Shown here: in pieces, positions 48,270 through 60,344 of the stretch
Position numbering within the stretch: position 1 is the first letter of the stretch
Layout of the letters: every line of letters begins with the position of its first letter
Assembly (NCBI GenBank): GCA_954871525.1
Contig: OX940864.1
Location: 17,974,001 to 18,038,000, forward strand
Source: Parietaria judaica
Lineage: Eukaryota; Streptophyta; Magnoliopsida; Rosales; Urticaceae
Direction: 5' to 3'
Length of the DNA: 64,000 bases
Notes under the pieces: generated by a model
Told to the model about the DNA's origin: nothing
What the model saw: only the letters and a program-made list of their open reading frames with translations
The model's database searches: none
Made by a program: the position numbers and the translations under genes

Positions 48270-51200
48270 GATCTCTTTCTCTTCTTGGCCTAAGTTGTGA
48301 CGTGTCATGTTGTACTATATACGTATACTATAGCTACACAACTATGTATATTACGTATAGTACGTAATGACAACAATATGTCACGAGAAAATTTGAAGCA
48401 ATTAGTGTCGGATTTCATTCGATGTGTTTTTTTTTTTTTATAATGTTTGAAGTGACAAAACGATAGAGTGAACTCCGAGTCACACAATATATAATATATA
48501 ATATGTATGTGCATGTTCTTGCTTGTGCAATGTTCTTGTTTCACGTTGATTTATAATTCGATTTTTATATTTTTCTTTCTTTTTCTGACTTTCTGGTCAG
48601 TTGACCACGTGTCAAATAATTAATAATAATATACATAATTTTTAGTTGGGGGATCGAAAAGGTTATCAATTATAGTATAAAACTTTGAGATAATTTATCA
48701 AAATTTGTTTAATAGGCTAAAACAAGAAATTTGATCCGTTTGATCTTCATGTTTTACATATTCCTGAGATACTTTATTAAGACTATTAGTACTTAGGTGT
48801 GACACAAAATCCTCAAATTATGTTTGAAGGGTAGTTTTACACGTCTTAGTTAAATATTCAATTTCAATTGGCATATGTACTATATAATATTTACTCTTTT
48901 TTTAGAATAAATTATAGGAAGAATCTAGAGGCAGTGAGCTACATTGCAAAAGATCTTAAACACATTATTATTGTTGTTAATTTTTCAGCATAGTTTATCA
49001 AAACATCATAATTAAGCAGGAGTGAAGATAGAGCAAAACAAAAAGAAACATGTCGAAATATGATATTCCGGAATACGAAAACTATATTTTCCCAAAAATA
49101 TGAAATTAACAATAGTAGTTCCGAATTTATTAGGGCATGTCCACCTGAATTGCATATATATTCTTAAGTAAGCATAGGGTGGAAGCTCCAACGGGACTAT
49201 ATATCCCACGCTATAATGGCGTGGGATGAGAGATCACGCCATATATTTGGTGTAACACTATTCAGTACTTCAATTTTATTTTATTTTCATTATATGTTTA
49301 GTCTTTTAAGAGTTTGATATTTATACTATTAATATGGTTTTAAAAATTATTTAATATTGGATCCTAAAATCATATAATATTTTAAAATAAAACAATGATA
49401 TTTGGAATTTGCATTAATGTATCTATTATATTTATTCATAGTTAATTCTAAATTTTAAATTCATTATATTAAATATATTAAAAGACTACACAATATTTTA
49501 AAATACAACAATGATATCAATATTTTAAAATACAACAATGATATATAACATAAGAATAACTTAAAATATAATAATATTTTATTATTAAAATAACAAATTA
49601 GTAATATAAATATAAGATATTAAATAAATTATATAAGGATACGAAGATAAATAAGATAAAATTGAATATAAGATGAATATTTTAATTTGGTGTTAAAAAT
49701 AGAACTCGGTTGGAGATGAAGTATTGTTTGATGTGATATATAATGCAAATTATAGCAGAAAATAGATATCTTAATAGAATTACATCCAATTTTTATTCTT
49801 TGATGCTCTGGTCACTCATATATTCGATCCAAAGGTCTAAAAAATAAAACTAAATTTGCATTAAACAAATTCGGTCATGGATTTTTTATTTTTCTTCAGA
49901 AAATGGTCAAACTAAAAAACAAACCTCCCTTTGGACCGTATTTGCATGATTAGGTTAATTAGAAAAGTTTTACTCTTTTGTCTATCGACGTGTTCAATTT
50001 TGATCTTGCTTTACCTTGGGATCCTGCATCGCATGTCTAGATAATGACCTTAATTAACATTGGTCAACGTACTATTTACATGAAAAATCTAATTAATTAT
50101 CACCGTTAATTAAGGAAAAACATGCACCATAAGCTTGAAAGTTTTACATGAAGAAGGAAACTTTAAAAATTTAACTATACTATATGGTCTAGTAATTTTA
50201 TATGCATATACTTTCAATACTTGAGATTAGTCTAGTTTAATATTTTATGTCTTCAGAAGTAAAGTAAATATTATCCGATAATTATTTTGACACAAATACT
50301 CATAGGATACCCCATGAAAATGGGGCATTGACTTTTTTAATTGTATTTAATTTACATAATTCACACTTATTTATAAAGTAAAATATTATCCGATAATTAT
50401 ATTAGTAAATATCTTCTTAGGATACCCCATGAAATTGGCATTGACTTTAGGTAAAATGTGTATTATGTTACATAATTCACCTATACTTGATTTCCATAAA
50501 GTGTATAGCCTCGAACCAATCGAAAGAATGTTTTAGTATATACAATTTTAGGGTGCAAATACATTAGTAACCGTTTATAGTCTTTTAATTATGTGTCCAT
50601 TAAAAAGTGTAAATTTTCTAACTGGTTGTGGCAAAAGTATTGAAAAAATATTTTTATTTTGTAGTTACATAAACTTAAATTTTTTTACACTCAAAATTCT
50701 CAATGTCCATTATTTTAAATTTCTTTGAAATTTCATTCATATTTCAATCGATATAACAAAAAGCTTATGTGACATACAAATTTTTTTTTTTTTGGTACTG
50801 GAAGACTTTAATAACAAGCGGATGGCATTTTATATTTTAGAAATTAGCAAAATAGAGGATTTTAATATTTTGATTGTGAAAATATATTGAGTTTATGCTA
50901 CTATAAAAATTAAAATATTAGATGCTTATGCCGTATTAATATTGTTTTAGTTATGTGTAAAGTATATGAGGAAGCCACTAAAAATTAAAAATAAAATACA
51001 AAAACCTTGATTGTTTAGACAACTTTAAGGGCAAGCCTTATTTCTAGTGATAAAGGGTACCTGTTTATCATAGGGAATTGTTTGTTTGCTCTTATGGAGT
51101 GGCACTGTCTTCAAATTAATCAATTTTGACTTTCAATTATTTAATAATCAAATCATATTTGGGAGAGAAATTAAAAGGTGTGAAGTCTAACATCGAAAGA

Positions 51201-51349
51201 ACCATTTGAAAATCTAACATTGCCACGAATGGCCTCTCAAGGAGACAGCTTTTTGAAGGGAGTGACTGTTGGCTCACTATATAATATAATATAGTCATAT
51301 AATTATATATACTATATAATATAATATAGTCATATAATTATATATGTGT
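48270..51349. other. Intergenic AT-rich DNA after the IDD gene
   Basis: No gene supported. It includes a possible MITE at about 49186-49716 (listed separately) and two similar segments near 50270-50330 and 50375-50450 that repeat ATTATCCGATAATTAT and GGATACCCCATGAAA, a local duplication. Confidence 0.5.
49186..49716. mobile_element. Possible MITE with CTCCAACGG-like ends
   Basis: The left edge AGCTCCAACGGGA and right edge CTCGGTTGGAGATG form an imperfect inverted pair. The left arm has a local palindrome CCCACGC TATAATG GCGTGGG. The interior is AT-rich and non-coding. The target duplication was not resolved. Confidence 0.38.
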
Positions 51350-51532
51350 GTTTGTGTGTGAGTTGTTAATAATCACATGAGTTATTTAGATAGTCTTTTG
51401 CTTCAATATATATTCAGTCAATATTGATACGCGTGTGTATCGTTGAAGTCAACTATGCGGCATATGGGGATCGAACCCACGACCTCCACTTTGGAGGAAG
51501 TGTGGAATTACCACTAGGCTATCCTAGCAACC
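51350..51532 (-). mobile_element. tRNA-derived SINE-like element
   Basis: On the minus strand a tRNA-like head has an A box TAGCCTAGTGG (51521-51511) and a B box GGGTTCGATCC (51478-51468) at normal spacing. There is a good T arm (GTGGG-TTCGATC-CCCAT) and an anticodon-like hairpin. The acceptor ends do not pair, so it is not a functional tRNA gene. The 3' body and tail run into AT-rich tandem repeats, and the left boundary is a guess. Confidence 0.6.
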
Positions 51533-51558
51533 ACCAAGTTGTACATAATTTTATATAA

Positions 51559-53116
51559 GGAGATTTGCGGCGAAAATCATCGAAGTCACTAAATTCTTGC
51601 AGATAAATCACTACCGTCTATTTTTTGTGGCAAAAATTACTAACGTCATCAATTATTTGCAGATAAGTCACTAACGTTTATTTTTTTGCGGCAAAAATCA
51701 TCAAAGTCACTAAATTCTTGCAGATAAATCACTAACGTCTATTTATGCACCAAAAATCATTAACGTCAGTCTTTCCTTACAAATGTTATCTGGCAACGTT
51801 AAATGACCAATCACTAGCCTACATGGCATTCATCAATTGTCTCCAACAACGACAACACGCTTTAGTGATAACATTATTTGAAATAGAGATTTTTACGGCA
51901 ATTTTACCATAAACTTTTAAAATTAATTTTATCATGGCCAAAATTCTAAAAACACCAAAACATAATCCTACCATAACTTCCCGTTTTTCCCAACAATTTT
52001 ATCGTGGCAGCGAAAATACCCAACCTTTGGCCATATTCTCATATAGGTACCCAACCTCAATAAATGTCGGTGAAAGTACCTAACGTCGCACTTTTTTGTT
52101 GCTGACCAACTAACGCCGTTAGACACCTGCCTACGTAGCCATTGGGCTGTCTCATGTGGCGTGCCATGTGACACAAGCTGCCACGTGGCCAAAGGTTGGG
52201 TACTTTCGCCGCCACATAATTTTTTTTTATTTTATTTTTTTCGTCCGTTGCCCCACATTTTTTTTTTTTGCATATATCAAATATAATCAAATAATTTTAG
52301 AAAATATGTATTTATAAAAAGAATATGTTTTATTTTTTTAAGTAATCAAATAACTTTTGTACCTATGTCAAATATAATCAAATAATTTTACAAAATATGC
52401 ATTTATAATAAAATATTTTTTGTTTTTCTTATAGGATGAATTTATATCTTTTAGGGTTAATTGCGGTGAAAATACCCACCCTTTGGCCACGTGGCGGCTT
52501 GTGCCACGTGGAACGCCACATGAGACAGCCTAACGGCTACGTAGGCAGGTGTCTAACGGCGTTAGTTGGTCGGCAACAAAAAAGTGCGACGTTAAGTACT
52601 TTCACCTATATTTATTGAGGTTTGGTACCTATCGGAGAATATGGCCAAAGGTTGGGTATGTTCACCGCCATGATAAAATTGTTGGGAAAAATTGGAAGTT
52701 ATGGTAGGATTATTTTTTAGTGTTTTCAGAATTTTGGCCATGATAAAATTAATTTTAAAAGTTTATGGTACAATTGTCGTAAAAATCTCTGTTTCAAATA
52801 ATGTTATCACTAATGCGTGTTGTTGTTGTTGGAGACAATTGATGAATGACATGTAGGCTGGTGATATGTCATTTAACGTTGCCGGATAACATTTGTAAGG
52901 AAAGACTGACGTTAATGACTTTTGTTGCAAAAATAGACATTAGTGATTTATCTGCAAGAATTTAGTGACTTTGATGATTTTCGCCGCAAAAAATAAACGT
53001 TAGTGACTTATCTGCAAACAATTGATGACGTTAGTAATTTGTGCCGCAAAAAATAGGCGGTAGTGATTTATCTGCAAGAATTTAGTGACTTTGATGATTT
53101 TCGCCGCAAATTTCCC
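51559..53116. mobile_element. 1.56-kb nested palindrome (fold-back or Mutator-type MITEs)
   Basis: The outer ends GGAGATTTGCGGCGAAAAT and ATTTTCGCCGCAAATTTCCC are inverted. Matching arms continue inward through GATTTTTACGGCAATTTTACC (split by its complement near 52760). Within it are two opposed copies (about 52003-52215 and 52453-52670) of a GC-richer block with GGCCACGTGGC and ACGCCGTTAG. The loop near 52270-52430 is AT-rich. The flanks do not give a clear target duplication. Open frames on opposite strands (51968-52290 minus, 52436-52618 plus) are mirror images of this repeat and are not genes. Confidence 0.82.
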
Positions 53117-54610
53117 TTGTGTGTGTGTGTAATATATTGTGTCACGAGCTTAACTTTTTTTGGGGACTTGTCACTGCCAGCTTTTTAAGAACTAGGTCAA
53201 CACTTTTTTTTTTAAAAAAATAATAAGTTGAAGTTCGAATCTAATTTGTAATTATTTGACAGTACGATATATATTCATAATTTTGATCATCTTGTATCGT
53301 CAATTTGACAGATAGAATCTTTTTTTTTTTTTTGTTAGATACATACTCGTTAGCAATGACTACTAGTAGTGAATATTGAAAGATATTACGAGCAATACCA
53401 AAATCAACGAGTGGTTTGTATGTTAAACTTTTAAAGATAAAAATAATAAAATAAGGACTTTACAAAGCAATAATGATTGATGAGTGATAAAAGAGATAAA
53501 ATACAAAAATACATAATGATTGTAATGTTGGCTTATTTGTGAAGAGTAAGGAATTTAATAAAGAGATATTTGCATCAAAAATATTTGCATGTACAAAAAG
53601 TAAGATGTAAATTTTGATTTTTGTTCAGTGATACAAATTCTTATATATAGAAAAAACCAAAGTAATTATATATATATATATATATATATTTGGTGATTTC
53701 TTAATTATCGTTCCACTAGGCGATGTATGTTTAAAAAAAACGGTGATAATAAATGGTAAAAGTACAATTATTAGTATTAATTTGATGCAAATGCATAAAA
53801 AACAAGGTCAAAAAGGACAAAAAAAATAAAATTATATGTTACCATGTGAAATTTACAGTAGAGTTAAAAGAAAATTTAATTATTTATGCTAATTGTTTTT
53901 ATATAATTGAGAATATATTCTAAAAACTACATATAGTTATATTTTGTGTAACATGCGGTATTTTTTGTTACTAAAAAAAGTGCAATTATCCTATGAGAAT
54001 TGACACCACGGCTTGTCGTTTTATGGTCCAAACGACATTTAGGATGTGAGAATCTGAACGATGTGTCATTAATGGCAAATTTAATATTTCAGCTCTAAGA
54101 GTCTGCTCAAAACTACTACTGGGGTCAAAATATTAGCCCCTAAGCCCGGTTTCAGTTCAAATATCGGGCTTGTTTTCTCCTTCATGAATCGAGAACCTCG
54201 AGACCTGACATCGGTTTCTTATTGAATTACTTTTTCTAAATCGGGACTGGATATTGGTTTTGGAAAGCCCGAACAAGCGGGACCGGAAATAAGGCCAAAA
54301 ACCATGTAGCCAGTTCCGCTTCAGCACTTAAAATGCTTCTCTCAGCATGCCTAAACCCTGGAAATTTCACCTTGTGTACAAAAATGTATCAATTTCCTCT
54401 AAATATACATAAGAAATGAACATTTTAAAGGTAATTCTCAGAACACCAAACTAATTCTTTAAAAAGCAAAAATAACAAAATCTTCCTCAGAAAAAAATTG
54501 GGAGTACAGGCCGAACAATCCAATAGTTTTTCAACGTCGCGGAACAAAAAAAAAAAAACGAAAAATCTAATTCTCAACGTCTAACACATAACCAAAAGCT
54601 TACTATTCAA
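53117..54610. other. Intergenic DNA before the MOD1 3' end
   Basis: No gene supported. It has AT microsatellite at 53668-53690. Near 54120-54320 there are GCCCGGTTTC, CGGGCTTG and GGGACCGG words like those in the hAT-type elements, perhaps a decayed copy. GTCGTTTT and AACGACAT lie near 54016 and 54033. Confidence 0.45.
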
Positions 54611-56927
54611 CTAGTGCTCATCCTTGGGAATGTTGAGGTCCGCGAATATCGGGCTGTCGACCCCTACGCCCATCGCATGGAGCCCGTTGTCCACATAAAT
54701 CACGGTGCCAGTGATGGCAGAGGCCAGGGGTGATGCCAAGAAAGCCGCCACGTTTCCCACCTCGTCTGTTCCACCGGTGGTTAAGGTTTCAGTTCAACAT
54801 TAAATGAAAGGAAATATATGGTCGGAGATGAAATGTACCGGCTGAGAGCTCCTTCTGGAGAGGCGCATTCGCAGTTGAGTAGTCAATCATCATATCGATG
54901 AAGCCGATTGCTTTTGCCGCTCGGCTTCTAAGAGGCCCTGACGACAAATTTTGAAGAAACGAATGTCAACAAATATACAAAGATCATTAAAAAAACGCAC
55001 GTTATTTCAAAATTATACAATGGAAGTACCAGCAGAAATCGTGTTGACTCTGACTCGGTGTTTCCGACCCGCTTCAAAAGCAAGGACCTGGGCGGTACAA
55101 AATAAAATAAAATAAAATAAAATAAAATAACTGATGAGATTAAGAAAGTGTAGGAACCCAATGCATAATAATTAAAGAAAATCTCGTTCTCACCCGTGTG
55201 TCGCTCTCAAGAGCAGCTTTTGCGGAGCTCATGCCTCCACCGTATCTGAGCACAAGAAACCCGACGTAAGAAAAGCACGTACAGCAAAATTATGAGAATA
55301 GATAAGTACAAAGTTCTCGAGGCATCAGGAAAAGAAAAAAAAAATTACCCCGGGATGATCTTCTCCGAAGCAATGTACGTAAGAGAAAGTGACGAACCAC
55401 CTGTTAAAATATATAATAAAAAGGTATGCAAATTTATTTGGATAGCGAGAAAAGATTAAACATCAACAATAGTGAAGCGGACCTGGGTTTATTATTGGAA
55501 CAAAATACTTGAGTAAGGAAATATAGGAATAGCTTGACGCGGATAAAGCAGCAAGATATCCTTTCCTCGACGTCTCCAATAGAGGCTTAGTGACCTGTGA
55601 TCGATTTGTTAGATTTCTTGAGCACGCAAAGATTTAACGGTAAGAACATGACGTACTTCTGGTCCGTTGGCAAGTGAGTGGACTAGAATGTCGATGCTGC
55701 CGAAATCATTCTTTACACATTCAGCAACTTCCTGCAAGAACAACCAAAAATTGGAACTTTTTCCTTAAAAGATAAGGGGTGAAACCGGACCGGGACAGGG
55801 AGCCGGGAATTTCACGATATTTCTTATATCGGGATTCCCTGGTTTTACGTTATATGGTTGTATATCACAAATAATTTTATTTGATAAGAAAACTGAAAAC
55901 CGGGACCTGGAATTTCATGGTAGAAAATACCGGTTTTAAACCAGTAATAACTTTCATCTGTATGGGTAATATACAAAATGTTTGTACTAACCAACTTGGG
56001 TTCATCAAAGTAGCTCAATAAAATAACAAGGTCGAGTTCTTACCGAAACCGTCCAATTGCTCGATCCTGCATAACGTTTGTTCGTCCTAATCTGCACCAT
56101 CAACAACGTTAATTCGTTAAAACACCTCAAACTCAACTTCCAGCCATTTTAATCTTACTCGGGAAATTGTATATTAACTACTTACGTCCTCAGGCACGTC
56201 ATCGAGGTTGTCGAAAACCGCGTCTAGAGGATAGACCTTGGCTATCTCCATCAAAGAACCGTCCGGCAACCTAAAATATCACACGTCGAATTTGATCGGA
56301 TATTCAATTCCTCAATATATCCAGAAGTGAACGATCCAAGAACATCTTACACTCGTGATTCGTCAAACTTTCCTCGTCTCAGACTCGACTCGAAAATGTT
56401 CAAAGCCTACCCAAAAACGAGTTCATATGATCATATCAATAACAAAACACGGGCTTGAACGAAAAGAAGATCACAGCCATGTCGGTATACTTACGGGCAC
56501 CCAAGTTCCGACGAGGATTTCCGCTCCGGCAGCAGCGAGAGACTTCGCAATCGCCCAACCGTACCCATTATCGTCTGCTACACCGGCGATAAACGCCCTC
56601 TTACCTACACGAACAACATCGAATTTCAACACATTCCCCGAAGGTATTCAACGCAAGAGCAACCGAACCTTTCAGGTTGATCGGCAACCCCGAGATGCCA
56701 CCAGTTCCACTAGCTTCCGACATCGCCTTGACGACGGTCCGGTCAAAATTCTTGGGCATTGTCGTCGTGAAGCTGCGGCGAAGAAGCGGTGCAGACGACG
56801 ATAAACGAGAGGCGCTCGAGAGGTTGGAGCGCGCCGCTACGAAAGCTGCCTTGGTAGCTGTACGAGCAGAGTGGAGGCACGGTCTCAGCGTCGCCATTTG
56901 CAGGCCTGAGGTCGCACTCGTCGCCAT
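54611..56927 (-). CDS. MOD1: Enoyl-[acyl-carrier-protein] reductase (NADH), plastid
   Basis: This enzyme catalyses the last step of each plastid fatty-acid elongation cycle, reducing trans-2-enoyl-ACP with NADH (FabI/ENR type). Twelve exons in transcript order: 56927-56669, 56604-56495, 56406-56351, 56270-56186, 56091-56044, 55731-55657, 55594-55483, 55400-55349, 55245-55194, 55087-55030, 54937-54839 and 54765-54611. All junctions are GT-AG and all phases close, giving 386 residues, close to the family length. A Ser/Arg/Ala-rich N-terminus of about 70 residues looks like a plastid transit peptide. The cofactor region reads [20 protein letters not shown]. The catalytic pair sits in [10 protein letters not shown], with Tyr about 267 and Lys about 275. 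The protein ends LNIPKDEH. The intron between exons 5 and 6 contains a hAT-like remnant. Confidence 0.97.
55777..55965. mobile_element. hAT-like remnant in a MOD1 intron
   Basis: It starts AAGGGGTGAAACCGG, resembling the TAGGGGTGAAA ends, and repeats CCGGGA and ACCGGTTTT words. The right end (TAACTTTCATCTGTA) only weakly mirrors the left, and no duplication is clear, so it is a decayed or partial copy. Confidence 0.45.
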
Positions 56928-58414
56928 TGAAATGGAGATCTACATCGAACTCTCGGAATCAGAAGCGTAACGAAAAATTCTAGAAATGGGCATGGACACT
57001 GTGGATTAATCTGGTTTCTCCATTGAATCTCAACATGAAGTTGTGTGGAGAAGCATAAACCCAGGAATGGGTAAGCAAAAACCCTGTAAATATGCGATGA
57101 ACGAAGAAGAAGAAGATGCTCACTGGGAATCGTTCTTGAGTGAGAGAGAAGACGATGCAGTGCGTCGATACGAACAATGCTGTGTGTTTTGATTTCAACA
57201 GTGTCGGAAGAAGAAGAGAGAAATAGTGTCTAAAACGACAAGGACTTCACAAAACGACAGACTATCTAGAACGACAATGTTGTCATCGGATGAAAATGGG
57301 AAATTGGCGGCGGAAGTATATATGTTGTCATTCTGTTGTAGATAAGTCCCTAGATGTTAATTTTGATTTTTTTTTTTAAATACGTAAAATTGAATTGTGA
57401 CAACTTGTAATGTGAGTCTTTTGTGTAATATAATATATATAGGTAATTTTAACGTAAAAAATCCAATTTTAATGTACGGAGACTTAAGTTTGCCAACGAA
57501 ACGGCACTTTCTCCGGTTAAAAAATCATAAGGACTAAATTTTACTATATGATGAACATATGTATTTTTGCAGTCAAATATTTACGTGTCTGAAAAAAATA
57601 TGGCACTTGGTTGTCATATATCAATTTAACATCGTTAAAAATTGAAATCAGCGTCAAAGACTTATTTTGCCAATAATATTATAGTATATGTACTTCTGCC
57701 GTAAAAATATAATGTAAAAACTTAACTTTACCAAGTAGAAAATTAATAAAAACGGCAAATTAACCTTCCAACAAAAGAGGGTTAATTGCGGCAAAAAGAC
57801 CCAAACTTTGATCAAATTCTCTCCCACGTACTTAATCTCCGTAAATGGCGGCAAAAGTACCTAAACTCTGCATTTGGGAGTTGACCGAGGAAATTTGTCC
57901 ATGTGGATATTAACCTTTTAAACATGGCATGCCACATAACACTTGGTCGCCACGTGGCATGCCATGTAATTATTACTTTTTAAATAATTTTTATAAAAAA
58001 ATGTATTTTTATTTTTTTAAGAACTTTTAAAAAAAAAAAAAAAAAAATTATTTTTCAATGATAACCAATAATAAATATTTAAATTTAAATATTCATTATT
58101 GGTTATTATTATTAAATATAATTATTCATTTTAGAAAAGTGGGTCAAACGAAATAAATAAAGAAAAAAAAATCACCGTTCATGGTTCACTCAAGATCCGC
58201 CTCCGATCCGGTTCACGGGTGGAACAAAATTGCTTAATATGTTTATTAATAATAACCAATAATAATCATATGATTATTGAATAACAATTTAAAAAAAAAA
58301 GAATAATATATAAAAAAAAACATATTAAACAATTATTATTATAAAATGCAAACACACAAAAAATATCATGCAAACAAATAAAAATAATTTTTTGTTACAT
58401 ATAAATATGACTAC
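56928..58414. other. MOD1 upstream region and intergenic DNA
   Basis: On the MOD1 strand the word TGTCGTT(C/T)T occurs three times at 57279-57232, about 300-350 bp before its start codon. At 57781 a terminus GGGTTAATTGCGGCAAAAA like that of the Mutator-type MITE begins and runs to about 57960 with CCACGTGGCATGCCATG, but its partner end is not found, so it is probably a fragment. The rest is AT-rich. Confidence 0.5.
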
Positions 58415-59200
58415 TATTAAGGTCGGATTTGGTCAAATCCATCCTCAACACAACTCGCGTTGTTTTGTCCATAAACGACATAAGGGAAGGCGAGGAAGCT
58501 CATCGCCCGAGGAGGCAAACAAGGCGTATCCCCGAGGAGGACTATCCTCGAGGAGGATTATCTCCAAGGAGGTTCGACCGCGAGGAGGTGTGGCCACGCA
58601 AAAGAAGATTGCGATGAAGTGTCCCATCACGTTCGACGAGGAATTTCGTCATGATGGTTTATGCAGAGCCGAATGACGGCTGACGGGATGTGCATTTAAT
58701 GAAGCCGACCTACTCACTCGATGAGAAGTATCAGCGATGAGGCTTGCAGAGCCGAATGACGGCTGACGGGATGCGCATCTAATGAAGCTCACCTACCCAT
58801 AATGACAGTCTGCTCGGAAGTGACATAAAGCATGATTTAACCATGCTTCTCTCAAATCAATCTGAGAAGCAAATTATTAAGAAGGGAAAAAGGCGGGAAA
58901 GATGCTAGGGGGCATAATGTAAACTCTATAAAAGGCCAGTTAAGCCTCGTTTGTAAGGGTTGGGAAAAATAGAGAAGAAAGCCCAGGAAAAAGAGAGAAA
59001 CATCCTGTAATAGAAAGGCTGAAGAAATAGAGAAAGCCTTTATTCTTGATCCTTCATCTGTCCAGCTATTCAACGAAAGAAAACCGAGCTCATATCGGAA
59101 AATATAATAAAACAGAGATATTCACTGATTATTGTTGTTAATTTGTTATTGGTGATTATTTCTGTGACTGAAAAAGGGCGGTGAAAATCGCCTCTCTACA
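58415..59200 (+). mobile_element. Solo-LTR-like element, copy A
   Basis: It begins TATTAAGGTCGGATTTGG and ends CGCCTCTCTACA. Core segments are shared with copy B at 60345: AATCCATCCTCAACA, GCCGAATGA, GCATTTAATGAAG, AACCATGCTT, CTCTATAAAAGGC and GTTAAGCCTC. The TATAAAAGGC box gives a + orientation. The GCCGAATGACGGCTGACGGG segment occurs twice inside. No coding domain is present. The target duplication is unclear (ACTAC against AAAAC). Confidence 0.6.
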
Positions 59201-59221
59201 AAAACGACAGACTTTGATAAA

Positions 59222-59420
59222 ACAACATAAGAAATTGAAACCAGAGCCAGCCCTCGGCATAGACGGACTAGGCCCGTGCTTAGGGCCCCACAAAAACAGT
59301 TAAAATAAGCTTGGTTGAAAGGGCCTCAAAAATTTGATAAATGTTTTTTAACTTACAAAAATGCTTATATTATATTCAGTTGGTACAGTGAACCTCATTT
59401 TATTCCGTGTTCGAGCCATG
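59222..59420. repeat. Fragment of a GCCAGCCCT-type transposon end
   Basis: AGAGCCAGCCCTCGGCATAG followed by GGACTAGGCCCGTGCTTAGG looks like one terminus of a hAT-type element common in plants. The opposite end is not found. A (TA)n microsatellite (59422-59474) follows. Confidence 0.35.
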
Positions 59421-59477
<57 letters not shown>

Positions 59478-59543
59478 TCTAGCAATTAAAAGTGACAGCT
59501 AGAGAGATAGATATTTATTTTCACCCAAGGTATCAAATATCGC

Positions 59544-60101
59544 TAGGGGTGGCAATTTGGGGCTAGACACGAAACACGAAACGGTTACGACACGATTTAA
59601 ACAGGTCTGGGTCTACTATAAATGGATCTGGGTCTAACCGTGTCGAACACAATTAAATAACGGGTAAACACGGCACGAACACGATAACAAGTTGTGACCC
59701 AATTAGACACGATTAAGGAGCAAAAAATTGCATTTTATTTATGTTATTAAGTATTTTAATACTTATAATATATGACATTTATGTTTTTTTACTTATTTAT
59801 TACATTGTACAATAAATGAACATAAAAAAGTGTTAGTAAATTTTAAAATCTTAGATAATATAATTAAATGAATTAAGTTAAATGAGTATAAATTGAACTA
59901 ATTTAATATTTTAAAATACATGAATATGTTAAATGGGTTAAACGGGTAGACACGATAAACACGGTATTTAAATGAGGCGGGTCTGGGTCTCATCTTCTAA
60001 CACAATTAATAAATGGGGCGGGTCTGGGTCTACATAAAATACGTAAAAAAACGATTAAGACCCGGCACGAACACAACACGAAACCCGAATTGCCACCCCT
60101 A
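59544..60101. mobile_element. Non-autonomous hAT-type element, copy 5
   Basis: The ends TAGGGGTGGCAATT and AATTGCCACCCCTA are perfectly inverted. Subterminal words are GGGTCTGGGTCT, AACACGA and CACGAAAC in both halves. The centre is AT-rich. I could not match an 8-bp flanking duplication, so one flank may have changed. No transposase. Confidence 0.75.
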
Positions 60102-60344
60102 ACATATATGCACTAAAATAATTAAAAGACGAGGATGACATGATAAGTTAGACGAGACATGTTAGCTAGGTTTCAGTAAAACGACAAAACATGATTAAAG
60201 ACGTAAGTGCGAAAACAACTCTAAACTTGAAACGAAATCGCGCTGAAAGGGCTAATGTTGTTAAAAACGGCTTTCAATATCAACACGACATATCTGCACA
60301 AAAAATTACAATGATATAGATAGGAATAATAGCGATAAAAGTAC

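Noticed and set aside
51462..51534. Functional tRNA gene on -
   Set aside because: A and B boxes and the T arm fit, but the acceptor stem does not pair, so a SINE head is the better call.
51968..52618. Related protein-like frames (GSLCHMARHMRQPNGY type) on opposite strands
   Set aside because: They are the two arms of the palindrome read in opposite directions, not a conserved protein.
56355..56970. Plus-strand frames over the MOD1 5' exons
   Set aside because: Antisense shadows. The minus strand gives a complete reductase with correct splice sites.
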